Notes: generated from the letters alone by a model not told the origin. Shown: positions 8,779 to 18,621, numbered from the stretch's first letter. The stretch is DNA of 64,000 nucleotides from Cytobacillus luteolus (GCF_017873715.1 NZ_JAGGKM010000003.1:186001-250000); one strand, 5' to 3'. Made by a program: numbers and translations.

Positions 8779-9668
8779 CATCGTTCAATTGGTTTTTTAT
8801 TTTCATCGAGTGTAAAGCCTTCTCCAAGCACATCACGTACATCACTTACTGCGACAAAAGCATGCGGGTCTATCGAATTAATTACATTCTTTAGACGGAC
8901 AATTTCATTCCTACCTACTACACAATATAAGATATCACGTTCTTGCTTTGAAAACGAGCCTTGGCCTTTTAATACCGTTACTCCACGTTCCATTTCGCTC
9001 ATGATTCTAGCTGCGATTTCTTCGTTTTTGTCTGATATAATAGTGGCCCCTTTAGCGGAATAAGCTCCTTCTTGCATGAAGTCAATTACTCTTGCTCCCA
9101 CAAAAACAGCAACAAGTGTATACATTGCCTCGCGATAAGTTAAGTATGTGATTAGGGATAAAGTTATGACACATGCATCAAAAAGAAACATTGTCTTTCC
9201 CATACTCCAGCCCACATATTTATGTACAAGCCTTGCGATGATATCTACTCCACCAGTCGTTCCGCCATATCTAAAAATGATACCTAATCCTACACCAATA
9301 AAAATCCCTGCAAATAGAGCAGCTAAGGTAAGGTCATCATGAAGCGGCATCTGAATTTGATATCTTTGAAATATCCAAAGGAAAACGGATAGACCGACTG
9401 TACCTAAAATCGTATAGAGAAAAGAGGTCCTTCCTAGTAACTTCCACCCAATAAAGAAAAGAGGAATGTTCAGCACAAGGTTACTTATTGCAGGGTCAAA
9501 ATTCCAAACGAAATAAAGGAGTAGTGTAATCCCTGTAAAACCGCCTTCTGCTAAATTGTTCTGCATGTTAAAATGAACAAGACCAAAGGCAAAAATAATG
9601 GTTCCTAAAATAATAAAGATTATATTTTTAAATTTTAGACCTAACAGATTAATCACCCCTAAAAACAA
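8778..9668 (-). CDS. ypjC: YitT family membrane protein (YpjC-like)
   Basis: This YitT/DUF161 family protein has five to six membrane helices in the first 200 residues, with the signature FRYGGTTGGVDIIA, and a C-terminal cytoplasmic DUF2179 domain (ILYCVVGRNEIVRLKNVI). The paralogue family is widespread in Bacillus; transport has been suggested but not shown. Length (about 290) and location before ypjD/dapB match B. subtilis YpjC. The start is uncertain: the best ribosome site AGGGGTG lies inside the frame, 6 nt before a CTG codon at residue 8, so translation may start a few residues after 9668. Confidence 0.85.
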   Translation of the reverse strand: MFLGVINLLGLKFKNIIFIILGTIIFAFGLVHFNMQNNLAEGGFTGITLLLYFVWNFDPAISNLVLNIPLFFIGWKLLGRTSFLYTILGTVGLSVFLWIFQRYQIQMPLHDDLTLAALFAGIFIGVGLGIIFRYGGTTGGVDIIARLVHKYVGWSMGKTMFLFDACVITLSLITYLTYREAMYTLVAVFVGARVIDFMQEGAYSAKGATIISDKNEEIAARIMSEMERGVTVLKGQGSFSKQERDILYCVVGRNEIVRLKNVINSIDPHAFVAVSDVRDVLGEGFTLDENKKPIER

Positions 9669-9778
9669 ATGATAACTTTATTATTATAGTCAACCTAACT
9701 AAAACTAGCAATTCATGTTAAAAAATTATGACTTAAGAGATATTCTTTATATTTAGTCTTGTTAGTGCAATCAACTAG

Positions 9779-10275
9779 CCCGAATCCTTGGCTCATTCGG
9801 ACACGATTCGCAGGCAAGTGATCAAACGAGTCCGAATCCCATGCAGATTCGGCCAGGTTGGTAAGTAGCAAGGGAAAACTCGTCCGAATCCCATGCAGAT
9901 TCGGCCAGGTTGAGTAGTAGCAAGGGAAAACGAGTCCGAATCCCATGCAGATTCGGCCAGGTTGAGTAGTAACAAGGGGAAACTCGTCTGAATCCCATGC
10001 AGATTCAGCCAGGTTGAGTAGTAGCAAGGGGAAACTCGTCCGAATCCCATGCAGATTCGGCCAGGTTGAGTAGTAGCAAGGGAAAACTCGTCCGGATCCC
10101 ATGCAGATTCGGCCAGGTTGAGTAGTAACAAGGGGAAACTCGTCTGAATCCCATGCAGATTCAGCCAGGTTGAGTAGTATCAAGGGAAAACTCGTCCGAA
10201 TCCCATGAAGATTCAGCCAGGTTGAGTAGTAGCGAGGGGAAACGAGTTCGAATGCAGTGTTAATTCAGACAGGAC
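9779..10275. repeat. 52-bp tandem repeat array
   Basis: This is a direct repeat array of exact 52-bp period, with unit starts at 9831, 9883, 9935, 9987, 10039, 10091, 10143 and 10195 and degenerate end units at 9779 and 10247. Each unit holds a short hairpin, CCGAATC-CCATGCA-GATTCGG, followed by CCAGGTTGAGTAGTAGCAAG and GGAAAACTCGT or its variants. Because 52 is not a multiple of three, open frames across it on the minus strand are by-products, not genes. It occupies most of the intergenic region between the divergent ypjC and ypjD. Confidence 0.95.
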
Positions 10276-10300
10276 GGCTAGCCCCAGCATTTCAAAATAT

Positions 10301-10329
10301 TTGTCAAATTGTTGCGATTTAGCTAACAT
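10301..10329 (+). promoter_or_regulatory. Putative SigA promoter of the ypjD-dapB unit
   Basis: TTGTCA (10301-10306), a 17-bp spacer and TAACAT (10324-10329) lie 33 bp before the ypjD start codon and just past the 52-bp array. Confidence 0.5.
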
Positions 10330-10361
10330 AGAGTAAGAATATGTAAGGTAGGGTGAAAAAG

Positions 10362-10697
10362 ATGTCTACTAAGTTAACAATGAAGGAAATGCAAGATGAA
10401 GTTGATGCTTATATTAGTCAATTTAAAGAAGGCTACTTTAGTCCTCTGGCTCTATTAGCGAGAATGACTGAGGAGTTAGGTGAACTGGCTCGGGAAGTAA
10501 ACCACTACTACGGTGAAAAACCAAAAAAATCAACTGAAAAGGAACGTACAATTGAGGAAGAGATGGGAGATGTTTTGTTTGTCCTCATTTGCTTTGCGAA
10601 CTCATTAAATATAGATCTTGAAGAAGCTCACAAAATTGTCATGAATAAGTTTAAAACAAGAGATAAAGATCGCTGGACTAAAAAGGATACAGAGTAA
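10362..10697 (+). CDS. ypjD: MazG-like nucleotide pyrophosphohydrolase YpjD
   Basis: This 111-residue protein of the all-alpha NTP pyrophosphohydrolase (MazG-like) superfamily is expected to hydrolyse nucleoside triphosphates to monophosphate and pyrophosphate. The metal-binding motifs are MTEELGELAREVN (ExxE) and EEEMGDVLFVLI (ExxD). The start is ATG 10362, preceded by AGGGTG 6 nt upstream; it gives 111 residues, the size I recall for B. subtilis YpjD, rather than the GTG three codons earlier. It is the first gene of a unit running to birA. Confidence 0.88.
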   Translation: MSTKLTMKEMQDEVDAYISQFKEGYFSPLALLARMTEELGELAREVNHYYGEKPKKSTEKERTIEEEMGDVLFVLICFANSLNIDLEEAHKIVMNKFKTRDKDRWTKKDTE

Positions 10698-10719
10698 AAT
10701 ATAATAGGAGTGTACATAT

Positions 10720-11520
10720 ATGAGTGAAATTAAAATAGTTGTCGCAGGACCAAGAGGTAGGATGGGAAGAGAAGCTTTGCAATTAGTAAAAAACACTGAA
10801 CATTTCACACTAGTTGGTGCTATTGATCATAAGTACGGTGGAAAAAAGGTATCGGAAATTGAAGGGCTACCTAATCTTGATGCACCTATTTATACAGATA
10901 TTGAAGCTTGTTTTAGTGAATTACAACCGGATGTGTTAATCGATTTAACAACACCTGAAGTTGGGAGAGTACATACTGAGATTGCACTACAATATGGTGT
11001 AAGACCTGTAGTTGGAACTACCGGTTTTTCAAAAGAGGATTTAGAAACTCTTTCAAAACTAGCTGAGGAAAAAGGGATTGGGGCAATTATCGCACCTAAT
11101 TTTGCAATTGGGGCAATACTTATGATGAAATTTAGCCAAATGGCTGCAAAATACTTCCAAGATATTGAAATTATCGAACTTCACCATGACAAAAAGCTAG
11201 ATGCACCTTCTGGAACTGCTGCTAAGACTGCAGAACTAATTTCAACTGTAAGAGAGTCAAAGAAGCAAGGACACCCCGAGGAAAAAGAAATAATGCAAGG
11301 CGCTCGAGGTGCTACATACGATGGTATTCATATTCATAGTGTCCGCTTACCAGGATTAATAGCACATCAAGAGGTTCTTTTTGGAGGTAATGGCCAAATG
11401 CTTTCGATTCGTCATGACTCTTTCAATCGTGAATCTTTCATGTCAGGAGTAAAGCTAGCAGTTGAAACAATTATGAAGATTGATTTATTAGTTTACGGCC
11501 TAGAGAATATAATTGAGTAG
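10720..11520 (+). CDS. dapB: 4-hydroxy-tetrahydrodipicolinate reductase
   Basis: DapB reduces 4-hydroxy-tetrahydrodipicolinate with NAD(P)H in the lysine/diaminopimelate pathway, feeding peptidoglycan and spore dipicolinate synthesis. The N-terminal nucleotide-binding loop is [12 protein letters not shown]; the substrate-binding signature [15 protein letters not shown] contains the catalytic His and Lys. Its 266 residues are a normal length. Ribosome site AGGAG precedes ATG 10720. It lies 22 bp after ypjD and 11 bp before mgsA. Confidence 0.97.
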   Translation: MSEIKIVVAGPRGRMGREALQLVKNTEHFTLVGAIDHKYGGKKVSEIEGLPNLDAPIYTDIEACFSELQPDVLIDLTTPEVGRVHTEIALQYGVRPVVGTTGFSKEDLETLSKLAEEKGIGAIIAPNFAIGAILMMKFSQMAAKYFQDIEIIELHHDKKLDAPSGTAAKTAELISTVRESKKQGHPEEKEIMQGARGATYDGIHIHSVRLPGLIAHQEVLFGGNGQMLSIRHDSFNRESFMSGVKLAVETIMKIDLLVYGLENIIE

Positions 11521-11531
11521 GGGGATTTCGT

Positions 11532-11957
11532 TTGAATATTGCACTTATTGCCCATGATAACAAAAAGCCAGCTTTAATTGAGTTTGTAACAGCATATAAA
11601 GATATTTTAGGCCAAGAGCAAAATCAATTATTTGCTACGGGAACAACCGGTTTAATACTAACTGAAGCAACTGGTTTGAAAATACACCGTTTCCAATCTG
11701 GTCCTCTTGGGGGGGACCAAGAAATAGGAGCATTAATTGCTAAAAACCAAATGGATATTGTTATCTTTTTCCGTGACCCCCTTACTGCTCAGCCACATGA
11801 GCCTGATGTAACGGCTCTAGTAAGACTATGTGACGTCTATTCTATCCCTTTAGCAACCAATATGGGTACCGCGGAAATACTCATACACGGGTTAGAGCGA
11901 GGAGATTTAAGCTGGCGGAAAGTAGTAAAGGAAACAGCTGGTGTGAAGGATGAGTAA
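11532..11957 (+). CDS. mgsA: Methylglyoxal synthase
   Basis: MgsA converts dihydroxyacetone phosphate to methylglyoxal and phosphate, a bypass of lower glycolysis. Family motifs are ALIAHDNKK near the start, the phosphate-binding FATGTTG, and [14 protein letters not shown] with the catalytic Asp. Its 141 residues are close to the usual 137. It starts at TTG 11532 with GGGGGA upstream. Its 3' end overlaps bshB1 by 8 bp. It lies next to the bacillithiol genes; bacillithiol is involved in methylglyoxal detoxification in Bacillus (known), so the grouping is meaningful. Confidence 0.95.
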   Translation: MNIALIAHDNKKPALIEFVTAYKDILGQEQNQLFATGTTGLILTEATGLKIHRFQSGPLGGDQEIGALIAKNQMDIVIFFRDPLTAQPHEPDVTALVRLCDVYSIPLATNMGTAEILIHGLERGDLSWRKVVKETAGVKDE

Positions 11958-12660
11958 TATTAGTTTAGATATCCTAGCATTCGGTGCTCACCCTGATGAT
12001 GTTGAAATTGGAATGGGTGGGACACTTGCTAAGTATGCAAGAGAAGGTAAACGGGTGGGGATATGTGATTTAACGCTTGCTGAACTGTCTTCTAACGGTA
12101 ATGTTGATACACGTTCTCATGAAGCTGACAAAGCCTCTAAACTACTTGGTTTGGAAGTCAGAGAAAATTTGCATTTACCTGACCGTGGACTGGTAATAAC
12201 TGAAACTTACATAAAGAAGATAGTAACCATTATAAGAAAGTTTAAACCGAAGTTGATCTTTACTCCTTATTATGAAGATCGCCATCCTGACCATGGGAAC
12301 TGTTCAAGGCTAATAGAAGAAGCAGCGTTTTCAGCAGGTATTCGTAAATATGTTGATAACGAGGGATTGGGGCCTCATAAAGCTGAATCAATTTATTTCT
12401 ATATGATAAATGGTTTTCATAGACCAAGCTTTGTAGTAGATATTTCGGAAGTGATGGACATTAAGCTACAATCTCTTCGTACATATGAAAGTCAATTTTC
12501 AAAACAAAGTAATACGATTGATACGCCACTGGTTAATGGCTATATAGAAACTGTAGAAGCTAGAGAAAGATTATTTGGAAAAGAGGTTGGCGTAGAATAT
12601 GCAGAAGGTTTCATTACAAAGAAACCATTACTTCTTTCCAAGGATCTAATAGGAGAATAG
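11950..12660 (+). CDS. bshB1: Bacillithiol biosynthesis N-acetylglucosaminyl-malate deacetylase BshB1
   Basis: This is a zinc-dependent LmbE/PIG-L family deacetylase that removes acetate from GlcNAc-malate, the second step of bacillithiol synthesis. The metal motif AHPDDVE lies near residue 14, and the second motif HPDHGNC near residue 115 supplies another zinc ligand. Its 236 residues match the family. It overlaps mgsA by 8 bp and bshA begins 3 bp after its stop, so the genes are translationally coupled. Confidence 0.95.
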   Translation: MSNISLDILAFGAHPDDVEIGMGGTLAKYAREGKRVGICDLTLAELSSNGNVDTRSHEADKASKLLGLEVRENLHLPDRGLVITETYIKKIVTIIRKFKPKLIFTPYYEDRHPDHGNCSRLIEEAAFSAGIRKYVDNEGLGPHKAESIYFYMINGFHRPSFVVDISEVMDIKLQSLRTYESQFSKQSNTIDTPLVNGYIETVEARERLFGKEVGVEYAEGFITKKPLLLSKDLIGE

Positions 12661-12663
12661 AGG

Positions 12664-13797
12664 ATGAAACTTAAAATAGGGATTACTTGTTATCCTTCCG
12701 TAGGTGGATCAGGTGTAATTGCAACAGAACTAGGTAAGCTTTTAGCTGAAAAGGGACACGAAATACATTTTATTACTTCTAGTTTGCCCTTTCGATTGAA
12801 TAAGGTCTACTGCAATATATATTATCACGAAGTTGAGGTTAATCATTATTCTGTGTTTAAATACCCTCCTTATGATCTAGCACTGGCTAGTAAAATGGCA
12901 GAGGTGGCTAAACGTGAAAAACTTGATTTACTGCATGTACATTATGCAATTCCACATGCAGTATGTGCTTATCTAGCAAAACAGATGGTCGGGGAAGATT
13001 TGAAAATAGTCACCACGCTTCATGGTACTGATATAACAGTTCTTGGTTATGATCCTTCACTTACGAATTTATTAAAATTCGGTATAGAGAAATCTGATGT
13101 GGTAACAGCTGTTTCTAATTCACTTGTTGCTCAAACAAATGACCTTATTGAACCTAACAAGGAAATAGAGACCATTTATAATTTTATTGATGAAAGAATC
13201 TACTGTAAAAAAAATACCCTTCATTTAAAAGAGGAATATGGAATTAAACAAGAAGAAAAGGTAATCATTCATGTTTCAAATTTCCGTCAAGTGAAGCGTG
13301 TTCCAGATGTAATTAAAGCCTTTCAATTAATCCAAGAAAAAGTTCCTTCTAAACTGCTCTTAGTAGGTGATGGGCCGGAGCTTACTGTTGTCTGTCGTTT
13401 AGTAGAGCAACTGGGCTTAACTGACAAAGTACTATTCTTGGGAAAACAAGAAAGTGTTGAGGACTTATATTCTATTAGTGATTTAAAACTATTATTATCA
13501 GAAAAAGAAAGCTTTGGATTGGTGTTACTTGAGGCTATGGCATGTGGAGTTCCTTGTATAGGCACGAGTATTGGAGGCATACCAGAGGTTATATCAAATA
13601 ACGAGAACGGATATTTGTGTGAACTAGGGGATACTACAGCAGTTGCTTCTAAAGCCATTTCTTTATTAAGTGATCCCAAATTGCATACCTTGATGTCAAC
13701 AAATGCAAGGAATACTGTTATAGAAAAGTTTAATTCATCCAAGATTGTAAATGAATATGAAAAATTATATTTTAAAATTGTAGGACAAAACAAGTAA
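12664..13797 (+). CDS. bshA: Bacillithiol biosynthesis glycosyltransferase BshA
   Basis: This GT4-family glycosyltransferase joins UDP-GlcNAc to L-malate, the first bacillithiol step. The acceptor-side loop is [20 protein letters not shown]; the donor side shows [10 protein letters not shown] and [16 protein letters not shown], the E-x7-E signature. Its 377 residues are typical. The start ATG 12664 is within the bshB1-bshA junction (AGGAGAATAGAGG). Cca follows after 10 bp. Confidence 0.95.
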   Translation: MKLKIGITCYPSVGGSGVIATELGKLLAEKGHEIHFITSSLPFRLNKVYCNIYYHEVEVNHYSVFKYPPYDLALASKMAEVAKREKLDLLHVHYAIPHAVCAYLAKQMVGEDLKIVTTLHGTDITVLGYDPSLTNLLKFGIEKSDVVTAVSNSLVAQTNDLIEPNKEIETIYNFIDERIYCKKNTLHLKEEYGIKQEEKVIIHVSNFRQVKRVPDVIKAFQLIQEKVPSKLLLVGDGPELTVVCRLVEQLGLTDKVLFLGKQESVEDLYSISDLKLLLSEKESFGLVLLEAMACGVPCIGTSIGGIPEVISNNENGYLCELGDTTAVASKAISLLSDPKLHTLMSTNARNTVIEKFNSSKIVNEYEKLYFKIVGQNK

Positions 13798-13807
13798 GGG
13801 GCTATAT

Positions 13808-15004
13808 ATGGAAGAACCTTTTGTAAAGCCGTTAGCAATCGTCAAAACCTTATTGGCAAACGGGCATGAGGCTTATTTTGTTGGTGGTTCTGTACGTGAC
13901 TTATTACTCCACCGAGATATTGGTGACATTGATATCGCTACGTCAGCACTTCCTAGTGAAGTTCAGAAGCTATTTAGTAAAACAATCGATGTAGGTGCTG
14001 TTCATGGAACAATTATTGTTGTTTATGACGGCACCCCTTTTGAGGTTACCACATTTAGAAGTGAAGACAACTACAAGGATTTTAGAAGGCCAGATCAGGT
14101 AAACTTTATCCTTTCATTAGAAGAAGATTTAAAACGTCGTGATTTTACTATGAATGCAATTGCGATGTCTGTGGAAGGCAAGTTTATTGACCCCTTCAAT
14201 GGTAAGGAAGCAATAGAGCGTAAGTTAATTCAAACGGTGGGTAATCCATATGAACGTTTTAAAGAAGACGCCCTTAGAATGTTTAGGGCAGTACGGTTCG
14301 TAAGTCAACTAGGTTTTGTAATAGTTGAGGAAACAAAAGCTGCTATTAAGGAATATTCTTATCTGCTTGAACATGTTTCAGTTGAAAGAATAACGGTTGA
14401 GTTTGAAAAACTTATGTTCGGAAGATATACAGAACAAGCCCTTGAACTATTAACACAAACGGATATATATAAGTGCTTACCGGGGTTACAAGATAAACGG
14501 GACAAGCTTACTAAGTCAGGGAGCTATCACTGGAATTCTTTAAAGGAAAAATCCGAATATTGGACATTGCTACTGTCTGTCTTAGAGGTAAGAGATAGCG
14601 CCACCTTTCTAAAAAAGTGGAAACTGCCAAACAAACTAATTAATCAGGTCAATTATAATCTTAACGGTATTGAAAAGGTTAAAGACCATGGTTGGTCTAC
14701 TTTACTTCTATACGGGTTAGGAATTGAAAGTTCGGTTCAGATACAAAGAATAATCTCTATCTTATCAAAAGAAGACCCAGAGACTAAAATTAAAGAGATA
14801 GAAGAAATTTATGAGAATCTGCCTATAAAACAAAGAAGTGAATTAGCAATTAACGGGCAGGACCTTTTAGTATGGTCAAATAAGACACCTGGTCCTTGGA
14901 TTGCAAAAGTCATTGAAGAAGTTGAAGAAGAAGTCTTGTTAGGGAAAGTTGAAAATGACAAAGAAGGTATAAAGGAGTGGCTTTTGCATTGCAATCTACT
15001 ATGA
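13808..15004 (+). CDS. cca: CCA-adding tRNA nucleotidyltransferase
   Basis: This class II nucleotidyltransferase adds or repairs the 3' CCA of tRNA. The N-terminal catalytic motif is FVGGSVRDLLLHRDIGDIDIA, shown here in part: GGSVRDLL with the DxD pair DIDIA. RRDFTMNAIA and EDALRMFRAVRF are further family motifs. Its 398 residues match Bacillus CCA enzymes. The start is ATG 13808 (AAGGGG upstream). Its end overlaps the birA start by 16 bp. Confidence 0.95.
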   Translation: MEEPFVKPLAIVKTLLANGHEAYFVGGSVRDLLLHRDIGDIDIATSALPSEVQKLFSKTIDVGAVHGTIIVVYDGTPFEVTTFRSEDNYKDFRRPDQVNFILSLEEDLKRRDFTMNAIAMSVEGKFIDPFNGKEAIERKLIQTVGNPYERFKEDALRMFRAVRFVSQLGFVIVEETKAAIKEYSYLLEHVSVERITVEFEKLMFGRYTEQALELLTQTDIYKCLPGLQDKRDKLTKSGSYHWNSLKEKSEYWTLLLSVLEVRDSATFLKKWKLPNKLINQVNYNLNGIEKVKDHGWSTLLLYGLGIESSVQIQRIISILSKEDPETKIKEIEEIYENLPIKQRSELAINGQDLLVWSNKTPGPWIAKVIEEVEEEVLLGKVENDKEGIKEWLLHCNLL

Positions 15005-15972
15005 GAAAACAATTATTAGAAATTTTCTCCGAAGCAAATGGAGGTTTTGTCTCTGGCCAGAAGATAAGCGAGGAATTAGGCTGCTCCAGGACAGCCATTT
15101 GGAAGCATATTGAGGATTTGCGAAAAGAAGGATATGAACTGGAAGCTGTTCGGAAACTAGGTTATCGAATTGTACAGAAGCCTGATAAAATTAGTGGCAA
15201 TGAAATACAATTAGGACTAAAGACGAAGACACTAGGGCGACATGTTCACTTTGAAGAATCGGTAACCTCTACTCAAAAGATTGCTCACCGTCTTGCTTAC
15301 GAAGGGACACCAGAGGGAACAATAGTAGTTGCTGAAGAACAACAAGCCGGGAGAGGCAGACTAGACAGGTTGTGGTTTTCACCAAAATACACAGGAGTAT
15401 GGATGAGTATTATTTTAAGACCTTCTATCCCACCGTCCCAAACCCCTCAGCTAACTCTATTGGCAGCAGTTGCTGTCGTACAAGGAATTCAAGAAGTAAC
15501 AGGGTTAGAGCCAGATATAAAATGGCCAAATGATATCCTAATCGGTGGGAAGAAAGTAGTAGGGATATTAACAGAGTTACAAGCAGAAGCAGATCGAGTG
15601 AACTCAGTCATCATTGGAATCGGAATAAATGTCAACCAGACAATAGAACAGTTCCCTGAAGAACTAACATCAATAGCTACTTCTCTTTCTATTCAACAAG
15701 GAGATAAAATCGATAGAGCATTACTTATTCAAAGTATTTTAGCAAAGCTTGAAGACCTATATCACAATTACCTAACAAATGGCTTTAAAGTCGTAAAACT
15801 TCTTTGGGAAAGCTATGCAATAAGTATAGGTAAACAAATTATCGCAAGAACCCTAAACGGTTCAATCGAAGGCCGTGCAATCGGCATCACCGACGACGGC
15901 GTCCTACGCCTCGAAGGAATGGATGGTACAATCCATCTAATCCACTCTGCTGATATTGAAATAAAACAGTAA
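14989..15972 (+). CDS. birA: Biotin--protein ligase / biotin operon repressor BirA
   Basis: This protein attaches biotin to carboxylases and, through its N-terminal winged helix, represses biotin genes. The helix-turn-helix is KISEELGCSRTAIWKHIEDL; the ligase part has the biotinyl-AMP loop EEQQAGRGRLDR and KWPNDI. A TTG start at 14989 is chosen because AAAGGAG lies 11 nt upstream and the resulting N-terminus (MQSTMRKQLLEIF) resembles the B. subtilis one (MRSTLRKDL, from memory). The alternative ATG at 15001 would remove four residues. The gene overlaps cca by 16 bp and is the last gene of the unit begun by ypjD. Confidence 0.93.
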   Translation: MQSTMRKQLLEIFSEANGGFVSGQKISEELGCSRTAIWKHIEDLRKEGYELEAVRKLGYRIVQKPDKISGNEIQLGLKTKTLGRHVHFEESVTSTQKIAHRLAYEGTPEGTIVVAEEQQAGRGRLDRLWFSPKYTGVWMSIILRPSIPPSQTPQLTLLAAVAVVQGIQEVTGLEPDIKWPNDILIGGKKVVGILTELQAEADRVNSVIIGIGINVNQTIEQFPEELTSIATSLSIQQGDKIDRALLIQSILAKLEDLYHNYLTNGFKVVKLLWESYAISIGKQIIARTLNGSIEGRAIGITDDGVLRLEGMDGTIHLIHSADIEIKQ

Positions 15973-16026
15973 ATTTTATTAGAGAAGGTTTTTTCTTTAT
16001 AAAGTGTGCATTCTCCGAACATAACA

Positions 16027-16172
16027 GAGTGAATTGGAGCGGAAGGCACTTGACTCCTGCGGGAGTTGAGGGAAGTTCGAGACCCCACAGGTGCGAAGCG
16101 CCGAGGAGGCTCGAATCCCTCCCCGCGGAAAGCTAGTGTCTGTAGCGCAAAGAAACGGACTAGGTTCAAATT
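16027..16172. repeat. Palindromic interspersed repeat, copy 2
   Basis: This is the same element as 502-645. The inner stem here is GAGGGAAGTTCGAG with CTCGAATCCCTC; compared with copy 1 both arms changed together, preserving pairing. The right outer arm (CTAGTGTC) has drifted. It sits between birA and the panB leader. Confidence 0.85.
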
Positions 16173-16338
16173 AAAAACAACGAATATAGTTTTAAAAATA
16201 AATCAAAATTATAGCAAAATTTCAACACTTATTGTTATAATTCAATTGAGATGGGTAGTATCCAAGGAACTACACCATAAAAGTAATGCAAATGCCTTAC
16301 AGTTAGTTAACTTAACATTGTCTGCCTTGATCCAAGTG

Positions 16339-16371
16339 TTGGACTGGGACAGAGGGATGAAACTCAGCCGA
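16339..16371 (+). ncRNA. Candidate pan motif RNA in the panB leader
   Basis: A hairpin upstream of panBC has the form GG-A-CTGGG then ACAGAGGGATGAAA then CTCAGCC. The stem contains a single bulged A after the first GG, and an unpaired A follows GGG. The pan motif described for 5' leaders of pantothenate genes in Firmicutes is a hairpin with conserved bulged adenosines, so position and shape agree. The identification is from memory of that description, not a covariance-model hit. Confidence 0.5.
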
Positions 16372-16384
16372 ATCATTTAGTGTG

Positions 16385-16420
16385 ATCCTTCTTTCTCGTT
16401 GAAAGAGGGCTATTTTTATT
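16385..16420 (+). terminator. Terminator-like hairpin in the panB leader
   Basis: The stem CCTTCTTTC with GAAAGAGGG (one G-T), loop TCGTT, is followed by CTATTTTTATT. It lies 59 bp before the panB start and downstream of the pan-type hairpin, so it could act as an attenuator. Confidence 0.55.
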
Positions 16421-16478
16421 GATTTCACACAAAAACGGTTTTTCATTTCCTCTAACTTCAAAAAGAGGAGGAAGAAAA

Positions 16479-17318
16479 ATGAAACAAACAACAGATTTTC
16501 TAAAAATGAAACAAAGTAATGAGCCCATCACGATGCTTACTGCATACGATTACCCATCTGCTAAACATGCAGAGCAAGCTGGCGTAGACATGATTCTCGT
16601 CGGCGATTCATTAGGCATGGTTGTTCTAGGGTATGACTCTACCATCCCAGTAACTGTTGATGACATGATTCATCATACAAAAGCAGTTAAAAGAGGTGCT
16701 AAAGATACTTTTATCGTAACTGATATGCCATTTATGTCTTATCATGTCTCAATAGCTGAAACAATGAAAAATGCAGCTAGAATTGTACAAGAATCTGGGG
16801 CTCATGCGTTAAAAATAGAAGGTGCAAAGGATGTCCTAACCGTCATTCGCTTATTAACAGATGCCGGTATCCCGGTAGTTGCTCATCTTGGGCTTACACC
16901 GCAATCGGTAGGCGTCTTAGGTGGATATAAAGTTCAAGGGAAAGATGCTGAAAGTGCTAGGCAATTACTAGCTGACGCAAAGAAGTGTGAAGAAGCAGGT
17001 GCAATTGCACTTGTATTGGAATGTGTACCAAAGCAATTAGCAGCGGAAGTTACGTCTGCACTTTCGATTCCGACAATCGGAATTGGGGCTGGAGATAAGA
17101 CAGATGGTCAAGTTCTTGTATACCATGACGTCATTTCCTACGGAGTTGAACGTGTTCCTAAGTTTGTTAAGCAATTTACAGACATTAATCAAGATATAAA
17201 AAATGGATTAACAAACTATGTGAACGAAGTTAAGACAAAGCAATTTCCTGAAGAAAAGCATATGTTTACAATGAAAGAAGATCAGCTAGAAGCATTATAC
17301 GGAGGAAAAGGCAAATGA
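16479..17318 (+). CDS. panB: 3-methyl-2-oxobutanoate hydroxymethyltransferase
   Basis: PanB makes ketopantoate from 2-ketoisovalerate and methylene-tetrahydrofolate, the first committed pantothenate step. TIM-barrel family motifs include [37 protein letters not shown] and [15 protein letters not shown]. The start ATG 16479 follows GAGGAGGAAG and gives 279 residues, the normal length; the longer in-frame extension upstream lacks a ribosome site. It overlaps panC by 4 bp (ATGA). Confidence 0.96.
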   Translation: MKQTTDFLKMKQSNEPITMLTAYDYPSAKHAEQAGVDMILVGDSLGMVVLGYDSTIPVTVDDMIHHTKAVKRGAKDTFIVTDMPFMSYHVSIAETMKNAARIVQESGAHALKIEGAKDVLTVIRLLTDAGIPVVAHLGLTPQSVGVLGGYKVQGKDAESARQLLADAKKCEEAGAIALVLECVPKQLAAEVTSALSIPTIGIGAGDKTDGQVLVYHDVISYGVERVPKFVKQFTDINQDIKNGLTNYVNEVKTKQFPEEKHMFTMKEDQLEALYGGKGK

Positions 17319-18163
17319 TTGTAGTAGAAGCGATCAAAGAAATTCAAGAGAAAGTCTCTGAATTTCGACTTCAAGGAAAATCCATTGGATTTGTACCTAC
17401 AATGGGTTATCTTCATGAGGGGCATTTATCCTTAATGGAACAAGCTCGAAAAGAAAACGACATTGTTGTACTTAGTATTTTTGTAAATCCACTTCAGTTT
17501 GGTCCTAATGAGGACTTTGATAGCTACCCTCGAAACATTGATCGAGATGAAGATTTAGCTAGGAACGCAGGAGTTGATTTATTATTTTATCCAACTACGA
17601 GCGAAATGTATCCACATAAAAAATTATCTGTGTCTGTTAAAGTTAATGAACGCGTAGACGTTTTATGTGGTAAACAACGAAGTGGTCATTTTGATGGAGT
17701 CGCTACCGTTGTTACAAAGCTTTTTAATATCGTTCTACCCCACAAAGTCTATTTTGGAATGAAGGATGCCCAGCAAGTTGCTGTTATAGATGGACTTATT
17801 CAAGACCTAAATATACCAGTTGAATTAGTTCCGTTGGAGACTATACGTGAAGAGGATGGGTTAGCAAAAAGCTCTCGAAATGTATACCTAACCAAAAAAG
17901 AGCGCAAAGAGGCAGCTAAGTTGTATGAAGGGTTGAATCTTGCAAAAGAAGCAGTAAGAAATGGAGTATCTGACCCTGAGATAGTGAAAAAGATAGTGGT
18001 GGAACATATCACTAATGAAACTTCGGGAAAAATAGATTATGTGGAATTATACTCATATCCAGAGTTGGAGACAATATCAGTAATTTCTGGAAAGGTAATA
18101 ATTGCACTAGCTGTGAAGTTTACAAAAGCTCGACTTATTGATAATATTACATTTGTTGTGTAA
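17315..18163 (+). CDS. panC: Pantothenate synthetase
   Basis: PanC condenses pantoate and beta-alanine using ATP via pantoyl-adenylate. The HIGH-like motif is [12 protein letters not shown], and [16 protein letters not shown] and the KSSRN loop (KMSKS-like) are family features. Its 282 residues are normal. It is translationally coupled to panB; panD follows 66 bp later. Confidence 0.96.
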   Translation: MIVVEAIKEIQEKVSEFRLQGKSIGFVPTMGYLHEGHLSLMEQARKENDIVVLSIFVNPLQFGPNEDFDSYPRNIDRDEDLARNAGVDLLFYPTTSEMYPHKKLSVSVKVNERVDVLCGKQRSGHFDGVATVVTKLFNIVLPHKVYFGMKDAQQVAVIDGLIQDLNIPVELVPLETIREEDGLAKSSRNVYLTKKERKEAAKLYEGLNLAKEAVRNGVSDPEIVKKIVVEHITNETSGKIDYVELYSYPELETISVISGKVIIALAVKFTKARLIDNITFVV

Positions 18164-18229
18164 GTTAAAAGTGAAAAATTATAGAAGTCAATATATAGAA
18201 AAAACGGTTAGGGTAGAGGGGGAAATGTC

Positions 18230-18613
18230 GTGTTTAGAACAATGATGAATGCTAAGATTCATAGAGCACGAGTGACTGAAGCTAATTTAGATTATGTTGG
18301 AAGTATTACAATAGATGAAGATATTCTTGACGCTGTTGGTATGGTTGGAAATGAAAAGGTTCAAATTGTAAATAATAATAATGGATCACGCTTTGAAACA
18401 TATATTATACCAGGTCCAAGAGGTACTGGTGTATTCTGTTTAAATGGTGCTGCTGCTAGACTTGTTCAAACAGGTGATGTGATTATTGTTATTTCTTACG
18501 TATTCGTTTCAGAAGAACAAGTACAATCACATGTTCCGAAGGTTGCCATCATGGATGAAAACAATCAAATTAAAGAATTAATTGGCCAAGAGCCAGCTTC
18601 TACTGTATTATAG
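18230..18613 (+). CDS. panD: Aspartate 1-decarboxylase proenzyme
   Basis: PanD makes beta-alanine from aspartate. It is synthesised as a proenzyme that self-cleaves between Gly24 and Ser25 to create the pyruvoyl cofactor; the site is visible as YVGSITID. Its 127 residues match the family. It starts at GTG 18230, after GAGGGGGAA. It completes panBCD and is followed by a strong terminator. Confidence 0.96.
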   Translation: MFRTMMNAKIHRARVTEANLDYVGSITIDEDILDAVGMVGNEKVQIVNNNNGSRFETYIIPGPRGTGVFCLNGAAARLVQTGDVIIVISYVFVSEEQVQSHVPKVAIMDENNQIKELIGQEPASTVL

Positions 18614-18621
18614 TATAAACA

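Noticed and set aside
9713-10183. Long minus-strand reading frames of 112-156 codons with repeated Leu-Ala-Glu-Ser-Ala-Trp peptides
   Set aside because: They arise because the 52-bp repeat has no stop codon in several frames; 52 is not divisible by three, so the peptide repeat changes frame, and no ribosome site or promoter supports translation.
9779-10275. CRISPR array
   Set aside because: The whole 52-bp unit is conserved, leaving no variable spacers, and no cas gene is present.
16066-16380. Plus-strand reading frame of 104 codons
   Set aside because: It runs through the palindromic element and the panB leader, lacks a ribosome site and resembles nothing coding.
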